Positions 26,482 through 35,793 are shown, counted from the stretch's first letter. The stretch is 64,000 nt of DNA from Rhizobium sp. NFR03 (GCF_900111275.1 NZ_FOGR01000009.1:109566-173565); one strand, 5' to 3'. The notes: a model not told the origin generated them from the letters alone. Translations and numbers: made by a program.

Positions 26482-27621
26482 ATGATTTCAATGGCTTACG
26501 ATATTGCAAAAATCAGCATGAGTGCCCTGATGCGACCGGCTTTCGACGCCGGTGTCGCGCTGACGCGTCTCGACGAGCGCATCGCCCGCTCGCCGGTCGG
26601 CCAGGGGTGGATCGAACGATCTCATTTTGCCGACGCGTGTGCTTCGCTGTGGATCGATGGCGAACTCGTCCATCTCGAAGACCTCGTTCTCCACGACGCC
26701 ACGAAGGATATTCGCACACCTACCCATGAGCTGACAATCGCCCGCGACGTCCTGCGCACCCGTCGGCGGATCGCCGGCCAGTCCCCCGAATGGGCGCTCT
26801 CTGCCGACGGCATCCGCTCGCTGCGGAAAACCGCGGAAATCACGACGGCTGACACCGAAGAGGCGCAGACGATCGGTGCCATCCGGCGTGCGGTCACAGT
26901 CGATCCGGAAGGCGAGGGGGAAGATGTCGACGACATCGAAAATCTTCCCGGCGTCGACTACGCCGCCATCGATGCGGTGCTCGCCCGATCGGAGGCCGCG
27001 ATCGAGAACGCAACTCGGCCCGGCTGGAGTGGCGCGGCGGATAGAGACGCACTTGTCTATGATCTCGACTGGGACGAGGATGCCCGGCTGGAGGAATGGC
27101 GCGGCGTCGTGCGGGAGGCGCAAGACTTGCCGGCGTTGCTGCAGGCGATCGTCGCTCTCGATGCCTGGCAAGAACTTTCCGTCCTCCAGCATGCGCCCTG
27201 GCTCGGCCGGGTGTTTGCCGCCTCGATCCTCCGCCAGGCCGGCATCACCACCGGTGCCCATCTTGCAGCCATGAACCTCGGCATGAGAACCATTCCCGTC
27301 GATCGGCGCCGGCATCGCGACCGCGAAACACGGCTGCTTGCCATTGCCCACGGGCTTTTAGCGGCCGCCGAGATCGGCATGAAAGAGCACGACCGGCTGA
27401 CGCTGGCGAAGACAATGATGGACCGAAAGCTCGACGGGCGCCGGACGTCTTCAAAACTGCCGGAGCTGGTCGAGCTTGTCATGACAAAGCCGTTGGTGTC
27501 GGCCGGGATGGTGGCGAAAACGCTCAACGTCACGCCGCAGGCGGCGCGGCGGATTGTTTTGGAGCTGGGTCTGCGCGAGATGACCGGGAGGGGGAGGTTT
27601 CGGGCGTGGGGGATAATTTGA
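26482..27621 (+). CDS. RHE_PE00001-family (DUF1612) protein with C-terminal helix-turn-helix
   Basis: The 379-residue protein matches the rhizobial plasmid family RHE_PE00001: [21 protein letters not shown], then [30 protein letters not shown], which resembles the N-terminus of Fic-associated proteins, and a C-terminal HTH ([41 protein letters not shown]). An ATG at 26491 is an alternative start. These proteins are frequent on Rhizobium and Agrobacterium plasmids and near mobile DNA; their function is unknown. It marks the left edge of the defence island and is convergent with the retron operon. Confidence 0.8.
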   Translation: MISMAYDIAKISMSALMRPAFDAGVALTRLDERIARSPVGQGWIERSHFADACASLWIDGELVHLEDLVLHDATKDIRTPTHELTIARDVLRTRRRIAGQSPEWALSADGIRSLRKTAEITTADTEEAQTIGAIRRAVTVDPEGEGEDVDDIENLPGVDYAAIDAVLARSEAAIENATRPGWSGAADRDALVYDLDWDEDARLEEWRGVVREAQDLPALLQAIVALDAWQELSVLQHAPWLGRVFAASILRQAGITTGAHLAAMNLGMRTIPVDRRRHRDRETRLLAIAHGLLAAAEIGMKEHDRLTLAKTMMDRKLDGRRTSSKLPELVELVMTKPLVSAGMVAKTLNVTPQAARRIVLELGLREMTGRGRFRAWGII

Positions 27622-27653
27622 CGATGGCAGTCCGCACTCCGGCGAGCTTTTTG

Positions 27654-28505
27654 TCAATATGGTCCTCGGTCCAGACGGCGTAAAAACAACCTCGCTGTCA
27701 CAAGGTTGACTTGGAGCCTGAACGTGGCGTCCTCTTCTTCGGATAGACCGGGATGTCCCCCATGAGGGTGCATTCGGCTCATTAGCCCCTGCACGAAAGG
27801 AGACTTTTGTCCCCCCGCGCTCCATTCGTTATATTCTGCGAGCAGAAAGGGGGGGGTGACGGCCGAGCCTAAATAGTCGCGCTTCTGCTTGCTGTCGGCC
27901 AAAGGATCGCAGCCAAACTTCACCGCGATCTCATTCAAGTAACTTTCCAGAAAGTTCCGAAGTTCGCCATTCGCGCCTGACCACTCGCCTCTCTGGAAGG
28001 CCGATACGGCTCTCGATAGATGACCTTCGGCTACAACTAGCTGATGCTTCTTGAGCAGCTGAACGACTTCACTTTCCGCCTCCCTCATGTTGAGACCCGG
28101 AACATCGGACGGCAGCATCCTAACGAGTGTCGCTGGCCCCATGGACGTTGAATTCATCCATCCATCTGCATCATCATCGCTCGGTTTGACGACTTCGAAG
28201 CCGTCGAAGCGTAGGCCAGCCTTCAACTTCCGCCAAGAGAGCTTTTCCTTCACCGTGGACCAGTTTGCGAGCGCGGTTTCAACCAACGCTCGCTCGATGC
28301 TGACTAGGCCGGACTCAGTTTGAACCTCAGCACCGCCGTCTATGGCGGATTTAGACAAATTCACGACCCGGGCGGGCTTACTACTGCCTCCACCCCGATC
28401 ATCAATTCCCCATTGAACTTCTAGAACATCGATATCACTGTGGGAGTGGCTGTCAGAGATCACCTCAGCGGCGGCCACAACTGTCATCCGGTTAAATTCG
28501 CCCAT
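27654..28505 (-). CDS. Abi-like protein downstream of the retron reverse transcriptase
   Basis: This 283-residue soluble protein has no membrane segment. The C-terminal half is the recognisable part: HLSRAVSAFQRGEWSGANGE, LRNFLESYLNEIA, FLLAEYNEW, then FVQGLMSRMHPHGGHPGLSE and LVTARLFLRRL. This helical pattern occurs in abortive-infection-type proteins and may be HEPN-like, but I do not see a convincing RxxxxH ribonuclease motif. The N-terminal 100 residues are not recognised. The start at 28505 is uncertain; 28487 is an alternative. It lies 100 bp after the reverse transcriptase on the same strand and is the last gene of the retron operon, so it may be an accessory effector or belong to an adjoining system. 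Confidence 0.6.
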   Translation of the reverse strand: MGEFNRMTVVAAAEVISDSHSHSDIDVLEVQWGIDDRGGGSSKPARVVNLSKSAIDGGAEVQTESGLVSIERALVETALANWSTVKEKLSWRKLKAGLRFDGFEVVKPSDDDADGWMNSTSMGPATLVRMLPSDVPGLNMREAESEVVQLLKKHQLVVAEGHLSRAVSAFQRGEWSGANGELRNFLESYLNEIAVKFGCDPLADSKQKRDYLGSAVTPPFLLAEYNEWSAGGQKSPFVQGLMSRMHPHGGHPGLSEEEDATFRLQVNLVTARLFLRRLDRGPY

Positions 28506-28605
28506 CGGCCTGCAGTCCTTAAATGTCGAACATGATGGTGAGGAGGGAGACACGCGTTGTCAAACCCAGTGAATTCTGACGTATCCGTTTCGTTAGCGTG
28601 ACCGG

Positions 28606-29784
28606 TCAAAGCGGCCAAACCACCACTTGAAGCTGTTGTCGGCAGCTTGCGGCGTACTCCGGCTCTATCTGGTTCGCAAAAGCCAAAAGACCTTGAATGT
28701 GTCGCCGAAGGCCCAGGACCGAAGAAAATCCGCGTTCCTCTGCATGGCGAACCGGACCAAGGCCCTCGTGCGTGAGACAAAATATGTGCCGACGCAGGTT
28801 CTGCTTGAAATCGCGGGGAAGCTTCGGTTTTGTGCCGTCAACCAGCAGCCCGAGAACAACTTTGCGAGCACCCGGGGAAGCGACACGCGTTTTAGTAATA
28901 TTTGGCGACAGACCGACTTTGCCCATTTCATTGTAGACAAGGCCGATAAGATGCCCGGCCTTGCCTCGATCGAAGTCATCGCTATTGGTCGAAAAGGTGA
29001 GGTCGTCGGCATAGCGCGTGTATCGCAGCCCATGTCGGGCGGCAATCTCGTCCACGGCGTCGTCAAATCCACGCATCGCAAGGTTTGCAAGCATTGGGCT
29101 TGTCGGTGCGCCCTGTGGGAGATGCCCCATGTGCGGTCCGTATCCATAGCGATAAACTTGGTAAGCGGAAATGCTGGGCCAATTTTTGGCGTCGTAGTGC
29201 CACCTCGGTGTCGACCGTAGAGGTGTCGGACCTCCTAAGCGAGTGCAAACGCGGGCGAGTTCGAAGGATACGAGTGGCTGATAGCCGAGAGATCTGAAGA
29301 CACGATAAACGGCGATTTCGTTAATCGACTCAAAGAAGTTCCGCACATCCATTTTAATCAGCCAACGGCTCTCGCAGTGCGGCCGAGCGGCATTGAACAG
29401 AGTATTTCCTTTGGAGAAAGCGACGCTCGATCCGTGAGGCGTGGTTTTCGCCAATATTTGTTGGCAGATCCATTTCTGAGTTCTTAGCAATGCGGGTCGG
29501 GGTACCGTAATCAGTCGAAATCTGTGTTCACCATTAAAAGACGGCCGCTTTCGAATCGTGAAGATGCGGTAGGGATCTGGTTCGTCCCGCTTGACTATGG
29601 AGCGAAGTGCGCCGTAGTCGTTGCCCGTCAACTCGGCCATATGCTTCAATGAAAATATCGGGGGCAGAGTGGGATTATGCCGGCGAATATTCTCGGCAAC
29701 GGCAAGCGCATTTCGGATAGTCGAGGGATCTCGGCCCGCGGCTATGGCCGCGCTGCGGAAATGTTGAGGGTGCCAGGTTGTCAT
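28606..29784 (-). CDS. Retron-type reverse transcriptase
   Basis: The 392-residue protein has the reverse transcriptase palm: WLIKMDVRNFFESI (catalytic Asp146), HLPQGAPTSPMLANL, and RYADDLTFS (Tyr258-Asp261, YADD). Retron features are NAARPH at 131-136, a one-residue variant of the NAxxH motif of domain X, and VLG at 310-312 where retron enzymes have VTG for ncRNA recognition. There is no maturase or endonuclease domain, so it is not a group II intron protein. It should copy the msd part of the ncRNA at 29761-29999 into msDNA. Codons 4-8 of the gene coincide with the a2 repeat of that ncRNA. No other in-frame ATG occurs before residue 49, so the 29784 start stands. Confidence 0.88.
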   Translation of the reverse strand: MTTWHPQHFRSAAIAAGRDPSTIRNALAVAENIRRHNPTLPPIFSLKHMAELTGNDYGALRSIVKRDEPDPYRIFTIRKRPSFNGEHRFRLITVPRPALLRTQKWICQQILAKTTPHGSSVAFSKGNTLFNAARPHCESRWLIKMDVRNFFESINEIAVYRVFRSLGYQPLVSFELARVCTRLGGPTPLRSTPRWHYDAKNWPSISAYQVYRYGYGPHMGHLPQGAPTSPMLANLAMRGFDDAVDEIAARHGLRYTRYADDLTFSTNSDDFDRGKAGHLIGLVYNEMGKVGLSPNITKTRVASPGARKVVLGLLVDGTKPKLPRDFKQNLRRHIFCLTHEGLGPVRHAEERGFSSVLGLRRHIQGLLAFANQIEPEYAASCRQQLQVVVWPL

Positions 29785-29999
29785 TCTACTTTGACACCCT
29801 GGGGGTGAGACACATCACGCGACGTAGCAAGACCTCGACGCGATCCGCCGCAAGGCGGCGTTGCGTGATGTGCCTTAGCTTCGAGCGGACGCTTAGCCTA
29901 AGGGCTGCAGAATCTGCGCCCCGAGACACCTGGCCATGAGCCAGATGCCGCCGCCGGCGAACCGGCGTCATCTAGAAAGACTCACTGGCACCCTCAACT
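29761..29999 (-). ncRNA. Retron msr-msd noncoding RNA
   Basis: Read on the minus strand, GTTGAGGGTGCCAG (29998-29985, a1) and CTGGCACCCTCAAC (29776-29763, a2) form a perfect 14-bp inverted repeat enclosing 208 nt. Inside the msr side are a hairpin CGCCGG-TTCG-CCGGCG (29967-29952) with a UUCG tetraloop and CTGGC/GCCAG (29944-29930). The msd side has a long stem CACATCACGC/GCGTGATGTG (29872-29863 with 29820-29811) closing over CGCCGC/GCGGCG (29860-29846). This is the canonical a1-msr-msd-a2 order directly before a retron reverse transcriptase. The a1 arm overlaps the last codons of the upstream gene and the a2 arm overlaps reverse transcriptase codons 4-8. The branching guanosine was not identified. 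Confidence 0.8.
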
Positions 30000-31230
30000 G
30001 CTGCGGACAATAGTCGTCCTCTGTCTCATGGGGAAGACCACTCAGATTAAATTGATCGACACGCATTCGACGTAGCTCTGCTTGTCCGCGATCCGTAAGT
30101 CGATTTCGACCGTCAATCCAGCCATAGCCAATGGCTTTGGCGAGCACCGAATCGACTTCGCTGAGCGTCAAACCTGACTGGAGCGCGACACTCTGTCTAG
30201 TTCGCGGAGGGCGGGAGAGAGCAGCTAAAACCATGACGAGATTTCGAATCTGAGGATCGACAGAAGCGAGCAGGCCGGATTGCGAGAGGCGGCTTTGACG
30301 CATGGCCTTGAGCCGTTCTCGCAGTTGCTCGCCCGTCTCGGGCTCATCGGTAAAATGATCTCGGACGTCCGAGGTAACCCGCTCTGGAAACAGCGGGATC
30401 CACGTCGGACTTTTCTTGAAGAAGATTAAGGGTACGTTGTTTGGGGCGCCATGAGCGAATGCAATCAGGGCGCCCACCCACCCGTAACCGGTTGAGGGGA
30501 GGTGCCGAGCCGCCGGACTGTATTGCGCGCACAAATTCTGAAGGGCGTACTTTTTTTCCCTGCTAAAAATATTCGCGATTGTGGGACAGGGCGCCACCAG
30601 CGATACGTCCGGCTTCGTGGGGTGCGCCTCTACGTACGATTGTCCCTGAGGGGTCGCAGAATATGCAATCACTTCGAAGGACATGCCAACGGTCGCGCGC
30701 GCAGACCACCATGATCGGACCGATGCAACCCGCCAGGCAGCATCCAGATATTTTCGAACTCGGTCTCCAGATCCGATAAAATCGGTCACCAGGACAAATC
30801 GTCGAATTTTGTTTTTTCGAATTTGATCCGGGCCCGGATGATTGAAGTACACTTTTGGAAATCGACGGCATAATTCAGAGACGGCCTGAGCGACAATGCC
30901 TTCGCTTCCGACATCTGCGTCGTAAGCGCGAAATGGGTCAATTGGGCGGGGCCCTGCTCCTGCAGCGCGAAAGGGCTTCCGATCGCTTTGCTTGAATAGC
31001 CGATTTGGCCTTCCGCCATGGCTTCTAAGCTCCCTTTCGGCGTAAAGACCAACCGGGTGTCCCCCATTTTTGCTTCTGATGAGCTTTATCAAGCGCTCAA
31101 CAAAGCCGTTGCGGCTGACAAGGAGCATCTTTTGAAGCATTTCGATAACGAGGGGCTGATCTGTAGGATCGAATTGGCCAATCCACGCCAACGTGGCTTC
31201 TGACTTCATGAAGGCAATGTTTCGTGTCAT
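29968..31230 (-). CDS. Phosphoribosyltransferase-like / winged-helix protein of the retron
   Basis: The 420-residue protein contains RRFVLVTDFIGSGDRVRKYL (residues 143-162), the PRPP-binding loop pattern of type I phosphoribosyltransferases with a preceding hydrophobic strand, and a C-terminal winged helix (TRQSVALQSGLTLSEVDSVL, then DGRNRLTDRGQAEL). A phosphoribosyltransferase plus winged-helix partner is described for some retron types, type III in my recollection. It lies directly upstream of the ncRNA and reverse transcriptase on the same strand. Its last codons lie within the ncRNA a1 arm. It is the likely effector or effector-sensor, kept silent by msDNA-reverse transcriptase, by analogy. 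ATG 31209 is an alternative start. Confidence 0.75.
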   Translation of the reverse strand: MTRNIAFMKSEATLAWIGQFDPTDQPLVIEMLQKMLLVSRNGFVERLIKLIRSKNGGHPVGLYAERELRSHGGRPNRLFKQSDRKPFRAAGAGPRPIDPFRAYDADVGSEGIVAQAVSELCRRFPKVYFNHPGPDQIRKNKIRRFVLVTDFIGSGDRVRKYLDAAWRVASVRSWWSARATVGMSFEVIAYSATPQGQSYVEAHPTKPDVSLVAPCPTIANIFSREKKYALQNLCAQYSPAARHLPSTGYGWVGALIAFAHGAPNNVPLIFFKKSPTWIPLFPERVTSDVRDHFTDEPETGEQLRERLKAMRQSRLSQSGLLASVDPQIRNLVMVLAALSRPPRTRQSVALQSGLTLSEVDSVLAKAIGYGWIDGRNRLTDRGQAELRRMRVDQFNLSGLPHETEDDYCPQQLRVPVSLSR

Positions 31231-31689
31231 GGTTGAATGTCCTGAAGCAATGCCTCGCTGCCGCCGTGGGTGCCCGCAATTCGACTTGTGCAGACCTGGA
31301 CCGATGATAGCCTCAACTTAGAGGTGATTCGGCATATATCTCAAGATAGTTTTGGTGGATCAGGCTTTTCAGGCAATTTTCCGTTGAACTAAGTAAGATG
31401 CTGTTGATTGCCACTGACAATTGACCCGGTAATCATCCTGCAATTTGATGTTCCTCTCCCGACGTTGCAAGTTACCGCGATCGACAGATAACTGGTTTTC
31501 CATGTTGGTTGTAGATGCTCAACACAGATCAAGCATCTGCTGTTCATGCGGGGTGAGACAGCGCATACCCATGCAACTGATGCCGGCAAGAACGTCGGCA
31601 AGCCGCGCCGTGGCCAGATGTCATTGACCTTGGCGTCCGTCATCGAACCACGGACGACAGGTACTAGTTGTTCCAGCGGTCGGCTGTCC
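31231..31689. other. Gap between the retron and the Gabija-like genes
   Basis: This 459-bp stretch should contain the retron operon promoter. On the minus strand, one frame from 31706 reads MEVSDEDSRPLEQLVPVVRG and SMTDAKVND, and the next frame continues HLATARLADVLAG and TPHEQQMLDLC before a stop. That looks like one decayed small gene with a frameshift near 31620. No family is recognised. Confidence 0.3.
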
Positions 31690-33672
31690 TCATCCGAAAC
31701 TTCCATTCGCTTGCGGTAGGTCGCTTACCGCCCACTGGAGCTCAACCAATGCCGCCCTGTGCTCGGCCGACAATCTATCCTTGTGAACAGCGACGCAAAG
31801 CAGATGTCGCGGTCTCGATGCCGCCACATACAGCCGCTTCATAAAGCTGGCGCGAATTGAGGTATGTGAATTAGGACTGGCGGCATTGAAGATGGGTTTG
31901 GGATTGGCGGAGCCGGTCAGATATGGGAGCATCTCAGAAACGTCGTTCAAAGTCCTATAGCGCGTTTCCAGGACGAGTGTCGCGTCGTGAGTTTCGCCCT
32001 TGATCGCGTGGATAGTGGCGACATCCATGACGACGCCATTTGCCGCGATGTACCTGTTGTCGGAAGCGTTCGGAGAGACTGTCGGCATGGGCGCGGCATT
32101 AAATGCAAAAAAGGACTCTGCCTCGGCAGAGAGAGAACCCAATCCAAAAATGGCTCTAAGTTCCGCACACCGCTGCTCCCAATGAGCACTCGACCCCACC
32201 GGCCTCATCATGATCTCTGTCAACCACTGACGAAAAGCAGCCATCATGCCGCTCCTCTTCAGTTCGCTGGTGAGCGCAGAGCGGGTTGGCGCGCTGGTCC
32301 GGCCCGCATTGCCCGGCCATGCAGACCCCGCGAGCCGCAACAGCTCAACAATGGCCGCCATCAAGAGAGCGTGACGTTCGAAGATATCGCCGGTGTCCAA
32401 CTCACAACAATATCGTACTGCCTGACAAAGACCGCTGGGCCTGAAAGTGCGCGGTGCTGTGGCGCGATCGAAAAGACTCCAGTAGCTTCTTATGGTTAGG
32501 CCATTGGACCCCGGATCGGTCCCGACACCGCCCACTGCCTTCACTAATTGGCGCCGGTCTGCGGGAAGCGCAGCGACAATCCCTGCGAAAGTCTCCAAAA
32601 TGCTGCCGATCGAGGTATCATCGTAGACGAGTATTGTGTTTGGCGGGCCGTTGACTGGCGAACGAGACGTCGCGAGCACCAGGCCGCGGGAACTCAACCC
32701 ACTAATCTGGGCGGCAGTCTGCGGGGTAAACCGATGGCTCTGCGCGATGGAGGACAGCGCAGCCGAGTTGTAAGTTACATTCGTCCCGCCACCACCCAAG
32801 CCGTCGAAAATCGCCTGGTCGGGATCACCTACCTTCTGCACCAGGCTTCCAGGTGAGGGGAAGACGACATTGATCAAGTCGTCTTGAAATTTCTGAGTGT
32901 CTTGCATCTCATCGACAAACACGATCGGGAAACGCACCCGCAATGCATCGAGAACTGCCGGGCATTCCGCTATAAGCCGCAATGCAAGCTCGTACATCTC
33001 GCGATACATGAAAGCACCTTTTCGGCACAGCGCTTCACGCTTTTCCCAAAAATAGCTTTCGTCGATGTTGCTTCCGGCTAAATCCGCGACCTTGCGTACA
33101 TCCGACAAGAACTCCGGTGACACGCTCAAACCCTTTACGGTGTGAACGAGTGACAGCTTCTCCGGTGAAATTTTCCCCCGGTTCATGTAATAGGTCAGGT
33201 AATACAGTTTTGAATTGCCGAGATCTTTCGCTTTTTTCCATCGCTCCTTGGTCACCGTCTCGCCGTATGCGTTTTCGGGCAACAAGCGCACCTCCCAGCC
33301 TCGCGCTCGCGCGTAAGGAAACGCAAGGAACGTGTCCACGAATTCTTGAATCGTCCCGATGAAATGAGGGTAGCGGGATAAGCGGTATCCCGCAGGATGG
33401 TCCCGGAGCCTTTGCAGTATCTCATCCTTGGCAACATTTGTATGTGTCAGAACGCAGATTCCTTGGCGCCGATCGGTCCACTTCTTCGCAAGGGCAATTA
33501 ACTTGAGCCCCACAAGGGTTGTTTTTCCGCTACCTGGACAAGCCTGTACTGGTTCGTAGGATTTGAACGCATGACGCCGCGCAGCGTCCAAAACGATATG
33601 TTGCGTTGGATCGCTGACCTTTGAATTCAGCTCGCCTAGCAGTTCCTCGATATCCTCATCACCGATTAGCAT
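31690..33672 (-). CDS. UvrD/Rep-type superfamily 1 helicase, GajB-like
   Basis: The 660-residue protein has helicase motif I QACPGSGKTTLVGLK (residues 43-57), motif II VFVDEMQDTQ, motif III KVGDPDQAIF, motif V IHAIKGETHDATLVLET and motif VI LYVAASRPRHLL. It is a UvrD-like ATPase with an insertion-rich second half. Its ATG shares one base with the stop of the upstream OLD nuclease gene (TGATG), so the pair is translationally coupled. OLD nuclease plus UvrD helicase is the Gabija pairing, where GajB is thought to respond to DNA ends and stimulate GajA. It is longer than the roughly 500-residue GajB proteins I recall. Confidence 0.82.
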   Translation of the reverse strand: MLIGDEDIEELLGELNSKVSDPTQHIVLDAARRHAFKSYEPVQACPGSGKTTLVGLKLIALAKKWTDRRQGICVLTHTNVAKDEILQRLRDHPAGYRLSRYPHFIGTIQEFVDTFLAFPYARARGWEVRLLPENAYGETVTKERWKKAKDLGNSKLYYLTYYMNRGKISPEKLSLVHTVKGLSVSPEFLSDVRKVADLAGSNIDESYFWEKREALCRKGAFMYREMYELALRLIAECPAVLDALRVRFPIVFVDEMQDTQKFQDDLINVVFPSPGSLVQKVGDPDQAIFDGLGGGGTNVTYNSAALSSIAQSHRFTPQTAAQISGLSSRGLVLATSRSPVNGPPNTILVYDDTSIGSILETFAGIVAALPADRRQLVKAVGGVGTDPGSNGLTIRSYWSLFDRATAPRTFRPSGLCQAVRYCCELDTGDIFERHALLMAAIVELLRLAGSAWPGNAGRTSAPTRSALTSELKRSGMMAAFRQWLTEIMMRPVGSSAHWEQRCAELRAIFGLGSLSAEAESFFAFNAAPMPTVSPNASDNRYIAANGVVMDVATIHAIKGETHDATLVLETRYRTLNDVSEMLPYLTGSANPKPIFNAASPNSHTSIRASFMKRLYVAASRPRHLLCVAVHKDRLSAEHRAALVELQWAVSDLPQANGSFG

Positions 33673-35663
33673 CAGGATAACTTGGCCTCCGCTGACTTCT
33701 CCTCGGCGGCCTCTGTGGCTTCAAGCTTCAGGACGTGGACGAGGGCGTTTAGGAGATACTTTGGAAGCTTCGAGGCAAGATTTTTTCGCTTGGCACGATT
33801 CGCTGCTTTGTCCGCAGCAATGCGCGCCACACGCTGTTCTTCCGTTTCACCGGCAATGGCCGGGGTCGCCTTAGGTCCGTAGTCTCTTTCCAGGATGGTA
33901 GCGAGCCTGTACGCGGTTTCCGTTTTTGATCCTTGCGTACCTTCAATAAGCCCATAAATCTGGACGGCGCGATCGATCGGATCGGAGGGCATCGTGTTAA
34001 ACGCGGCAGGAGTGCCCGTGGCCTCATATACCTCCCGCTCGAGACCGGCTCGGATGAGGGAATATTCAAAGGTCCATTCGTCCGAAAGGAACACCGCTAC
34101 GTTTTGACCTGCCGCAGTCGTGCGGGTTGCTTGGAAGGCTTTCAGTTTCTCTGTGTCGTACTGGTCGAGCCAATACGAGAGATTGCCGCCCCGGCCGTAC
34201 GCGTCCGGTGGCCGCCGCACTTTGAATCCAATCGTATCGACATCGCTTTGGCGTTCCGCCCTGGCAGGCCACAAGTCGATATCGCGCAGACAGGAAACCC
34301 GGGTTGGAATCCAACGGTCGGAGTGCTCAGCGGCACCGAGGCCTTTGCGACGGAAGATGCGGGCATAGCGCGCAAACGCGGTACTTCCCACATTGATCAT
34401 CGAAACACCGTAATCCTCAAGCGGATAGCCGATCAGCTTCGCTATCGTCGGGAGCAGGACGTTTTCGGCGTCGCCCTCGACGACCACCACGCCACGAGAG
34501 AAGAACAGGTTGGACTTTGTGACATCGAGAAACTTCTCCATGAACACGTAGTCGTCCGGTGCAAGCTCTGTGTCCCCCTTTCGCAACGCATAGGCTTTTC
34601 CGCCCACGAAGAGGATAATGGACTCCAGTAGAGCTTTTGACGCGAGATTGGGACTGTGGGTTGTTAGAATGCTTTGCAGCGGAGGGTTGCCGGCGCCTCC
34701 GAAGCCTTCACGCAACGCCTTGAGAAATTTCATCTGAAGCTGCGGATGAAGGTGTGCCTCGGGCTCCTCGATTAGAAGCAGGGGGAAATCATCGTGCTCC
34801 TGCTTTAGCAGCAGCAACTCTGTCGCCATGAAAAGGAGGTTGCTAAACCCTAAGCCCTGCTGTCGATCACTGGTATCAATCATTAGCTGTAGGCGCTCCA
34901 ACAAACTGCGAAACATGGACTTGCGTTCAGGTGGACTCAGACTGTCAAAGTCGGTTCCACCGACGATTTCGATCGCCGGCCGCAGCGGATTGTTTTTGAG
35001 ATTCAATTCCTTCAACTGCGCGGAGATCTTGTCGACACTCTCTTTGATTCCCGGGTTGTCGAGCACTGCTGCATTCGCCTCGACCAGGATGTTTAGTAGA
35101 GCGTCGATGTTTCCGTTGTCTTTGAAGCTTGACGCCGATTGCAACACCTGTGACAGGCGTGAACCCCGCGCGGCGGCTAACTCTGCCTCTGCATCCCTCA
35201 ATGGCCGCAGATAAGTTGCAGAAAGATACTCTCTGACCTCCCTCTCTATGGCAGGGCCGTCACCGTGAATGCCGGACCGGACGTCTGTCAATATGACCCG
35301 GTTTCCACGGAATAGCTGATCGGTAAGGTCGGCATGAAAATTGAGATAGAGTACAGGCCTTCTGGTGTCGGCCCCCTCATGTTTTTCGTAGGTCAGATAC
35401 TCAACGAAAACGGCAGCCTGGCGCGCGGTGATGTCGACGAATTTGAGTTTGATAGTGAAGCGATTAGTCCCGCGCCGAAAATCGCTGCTGTCGACTCTGA
35501 CCCATTCATTCGAGTTCGTCCCCAGGGCATACCTTATGGCATCCACAAAGGCGGTTTTTCCGGCATTGTTTTCGCCCACAATCACATTTAGCGACTGATT
35601 GAGAGATAGCTCGAAATGCTCAAAGATTCGAAAGTCGCGAATTTCGATGCTGCTTAAATACAT
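33672..35663 (-). CDS. OLD-family ATP-dependent nuclease, GajA-like
   Basis: This 663-residue protein has an N-terminal ABC/SMC-type ATPase: Walker A GENNAGKTAF (residues 30-39), Walker B LLIEEPEAHLHPQ and the H-loop ILTTHSPNLAS. A TOPRIM nuclease domain follows: VVVVEGDAENVLLPTIAK with the catalytic Glu, and LRDIDLWP with the DxD-type aspartates. Overcoming-lysogenisation-defect nucleases of this size paired with a UvrD helicase form Gabija, which nicks phage DNA when NTP is depleted. The C-terminus is charged (TEAAEEKSAEAKLS). It is 130 bp downstream of the SLATT gene on the same strand. Confidence 0.86.
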   Translation of the reverse strand: MYLSSIEIRDFRIFEHFELSLNQSLNVIVGENNAGKTAFVDAIRYALGTNSNEWVRVDSSDFRRGTNRFTIKLKFVDITARQAAVFVEYLTYEKHEGADTRRPVLYLNFHADLTDQLFRGNRVILTDVRSGIHGDGPAIEREVREYLSATYLRPLRDAEAELAAARGSRLSQVLQSASSFKDNGNIDALLNILVEANAAVLDNPGIKESVDKISAQLKELNLKNNPLRPAIEIVGGTDFDSLSPPERKSMFRSLLERLQLMIDTSDRQQGLGFSNLLFMATELLLLKQEHDDFPLLLIEEPEAHLHPQLQMKFLKALREGFGGAGNPPLQSILTTHSPNLASKALLESIILFVGGKAYALRKGDTELAPDDYVFMEKFLDVTKSNLFFSRGVVVVEGDAENVLLPTIAKLIGYPLEDYGVSMINVGSTAFARYARIFRRKGLGAAEHSDRWIPTRVSCLRDIDLWPARAERQSDVDTIGFKVRRPPDAYGRGGNLSYWLDQYDTEKLKAFQATRTTAAGQNVAVFLSDEWTFEYSLIRAGLEREVYEATGTPAAFNTMPSDPIDRAVQIYGLIEGTQGSKTETAYRLATILERDYGPKATPAIAGETEEQRVARIAADKAANRAKRKNLASKLPKYLLNALVHVLKLEATEAAEEKSAEAKLS

Positions 35664-35693
35664 TTCTGGTTACCCCCTCCGTTACCCTATCCC

Positions 35694-35711
35694 GGTGGAT
35701 GTCGATCCACC
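35694..35711. promoter_or_regulatory. Inverted repeat between the CBASS-like and Gabija-like genes
   Basis: GGTGGAT (35694-35700) and ATCCACC (35705-35711) pair perfectly around a GTCG loop. It sits in the 130-bp gap between the SLATT and OLD nuclease genes. Without a T-run it is a weak terminator candidate; an operator or mRNA processing hairpin is equally possible. Confidence 0.35.
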
Positions 35712-35793
35712 AAGTTCATTCCAAGCTTATCCAGCTCGAAGTCTGTGGACGGGGTTCTGAAAGAGCTAAGATCGATTTCGAACCTGAACCATG

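Noticed and set aside
28627..29220. Plus-strand frames opposite the reverse transcriptase
   Set aside because: Antisense to the YADD-containing gene; no motifs.
28606..29784. Group II intron or DGR reverse transcriptase
   Set aside because: No maturase or HNH domain, no intron RNA domain V-like sequence and no variable/template repeat pair; the upstream a1/a2 RNA fits a retron.
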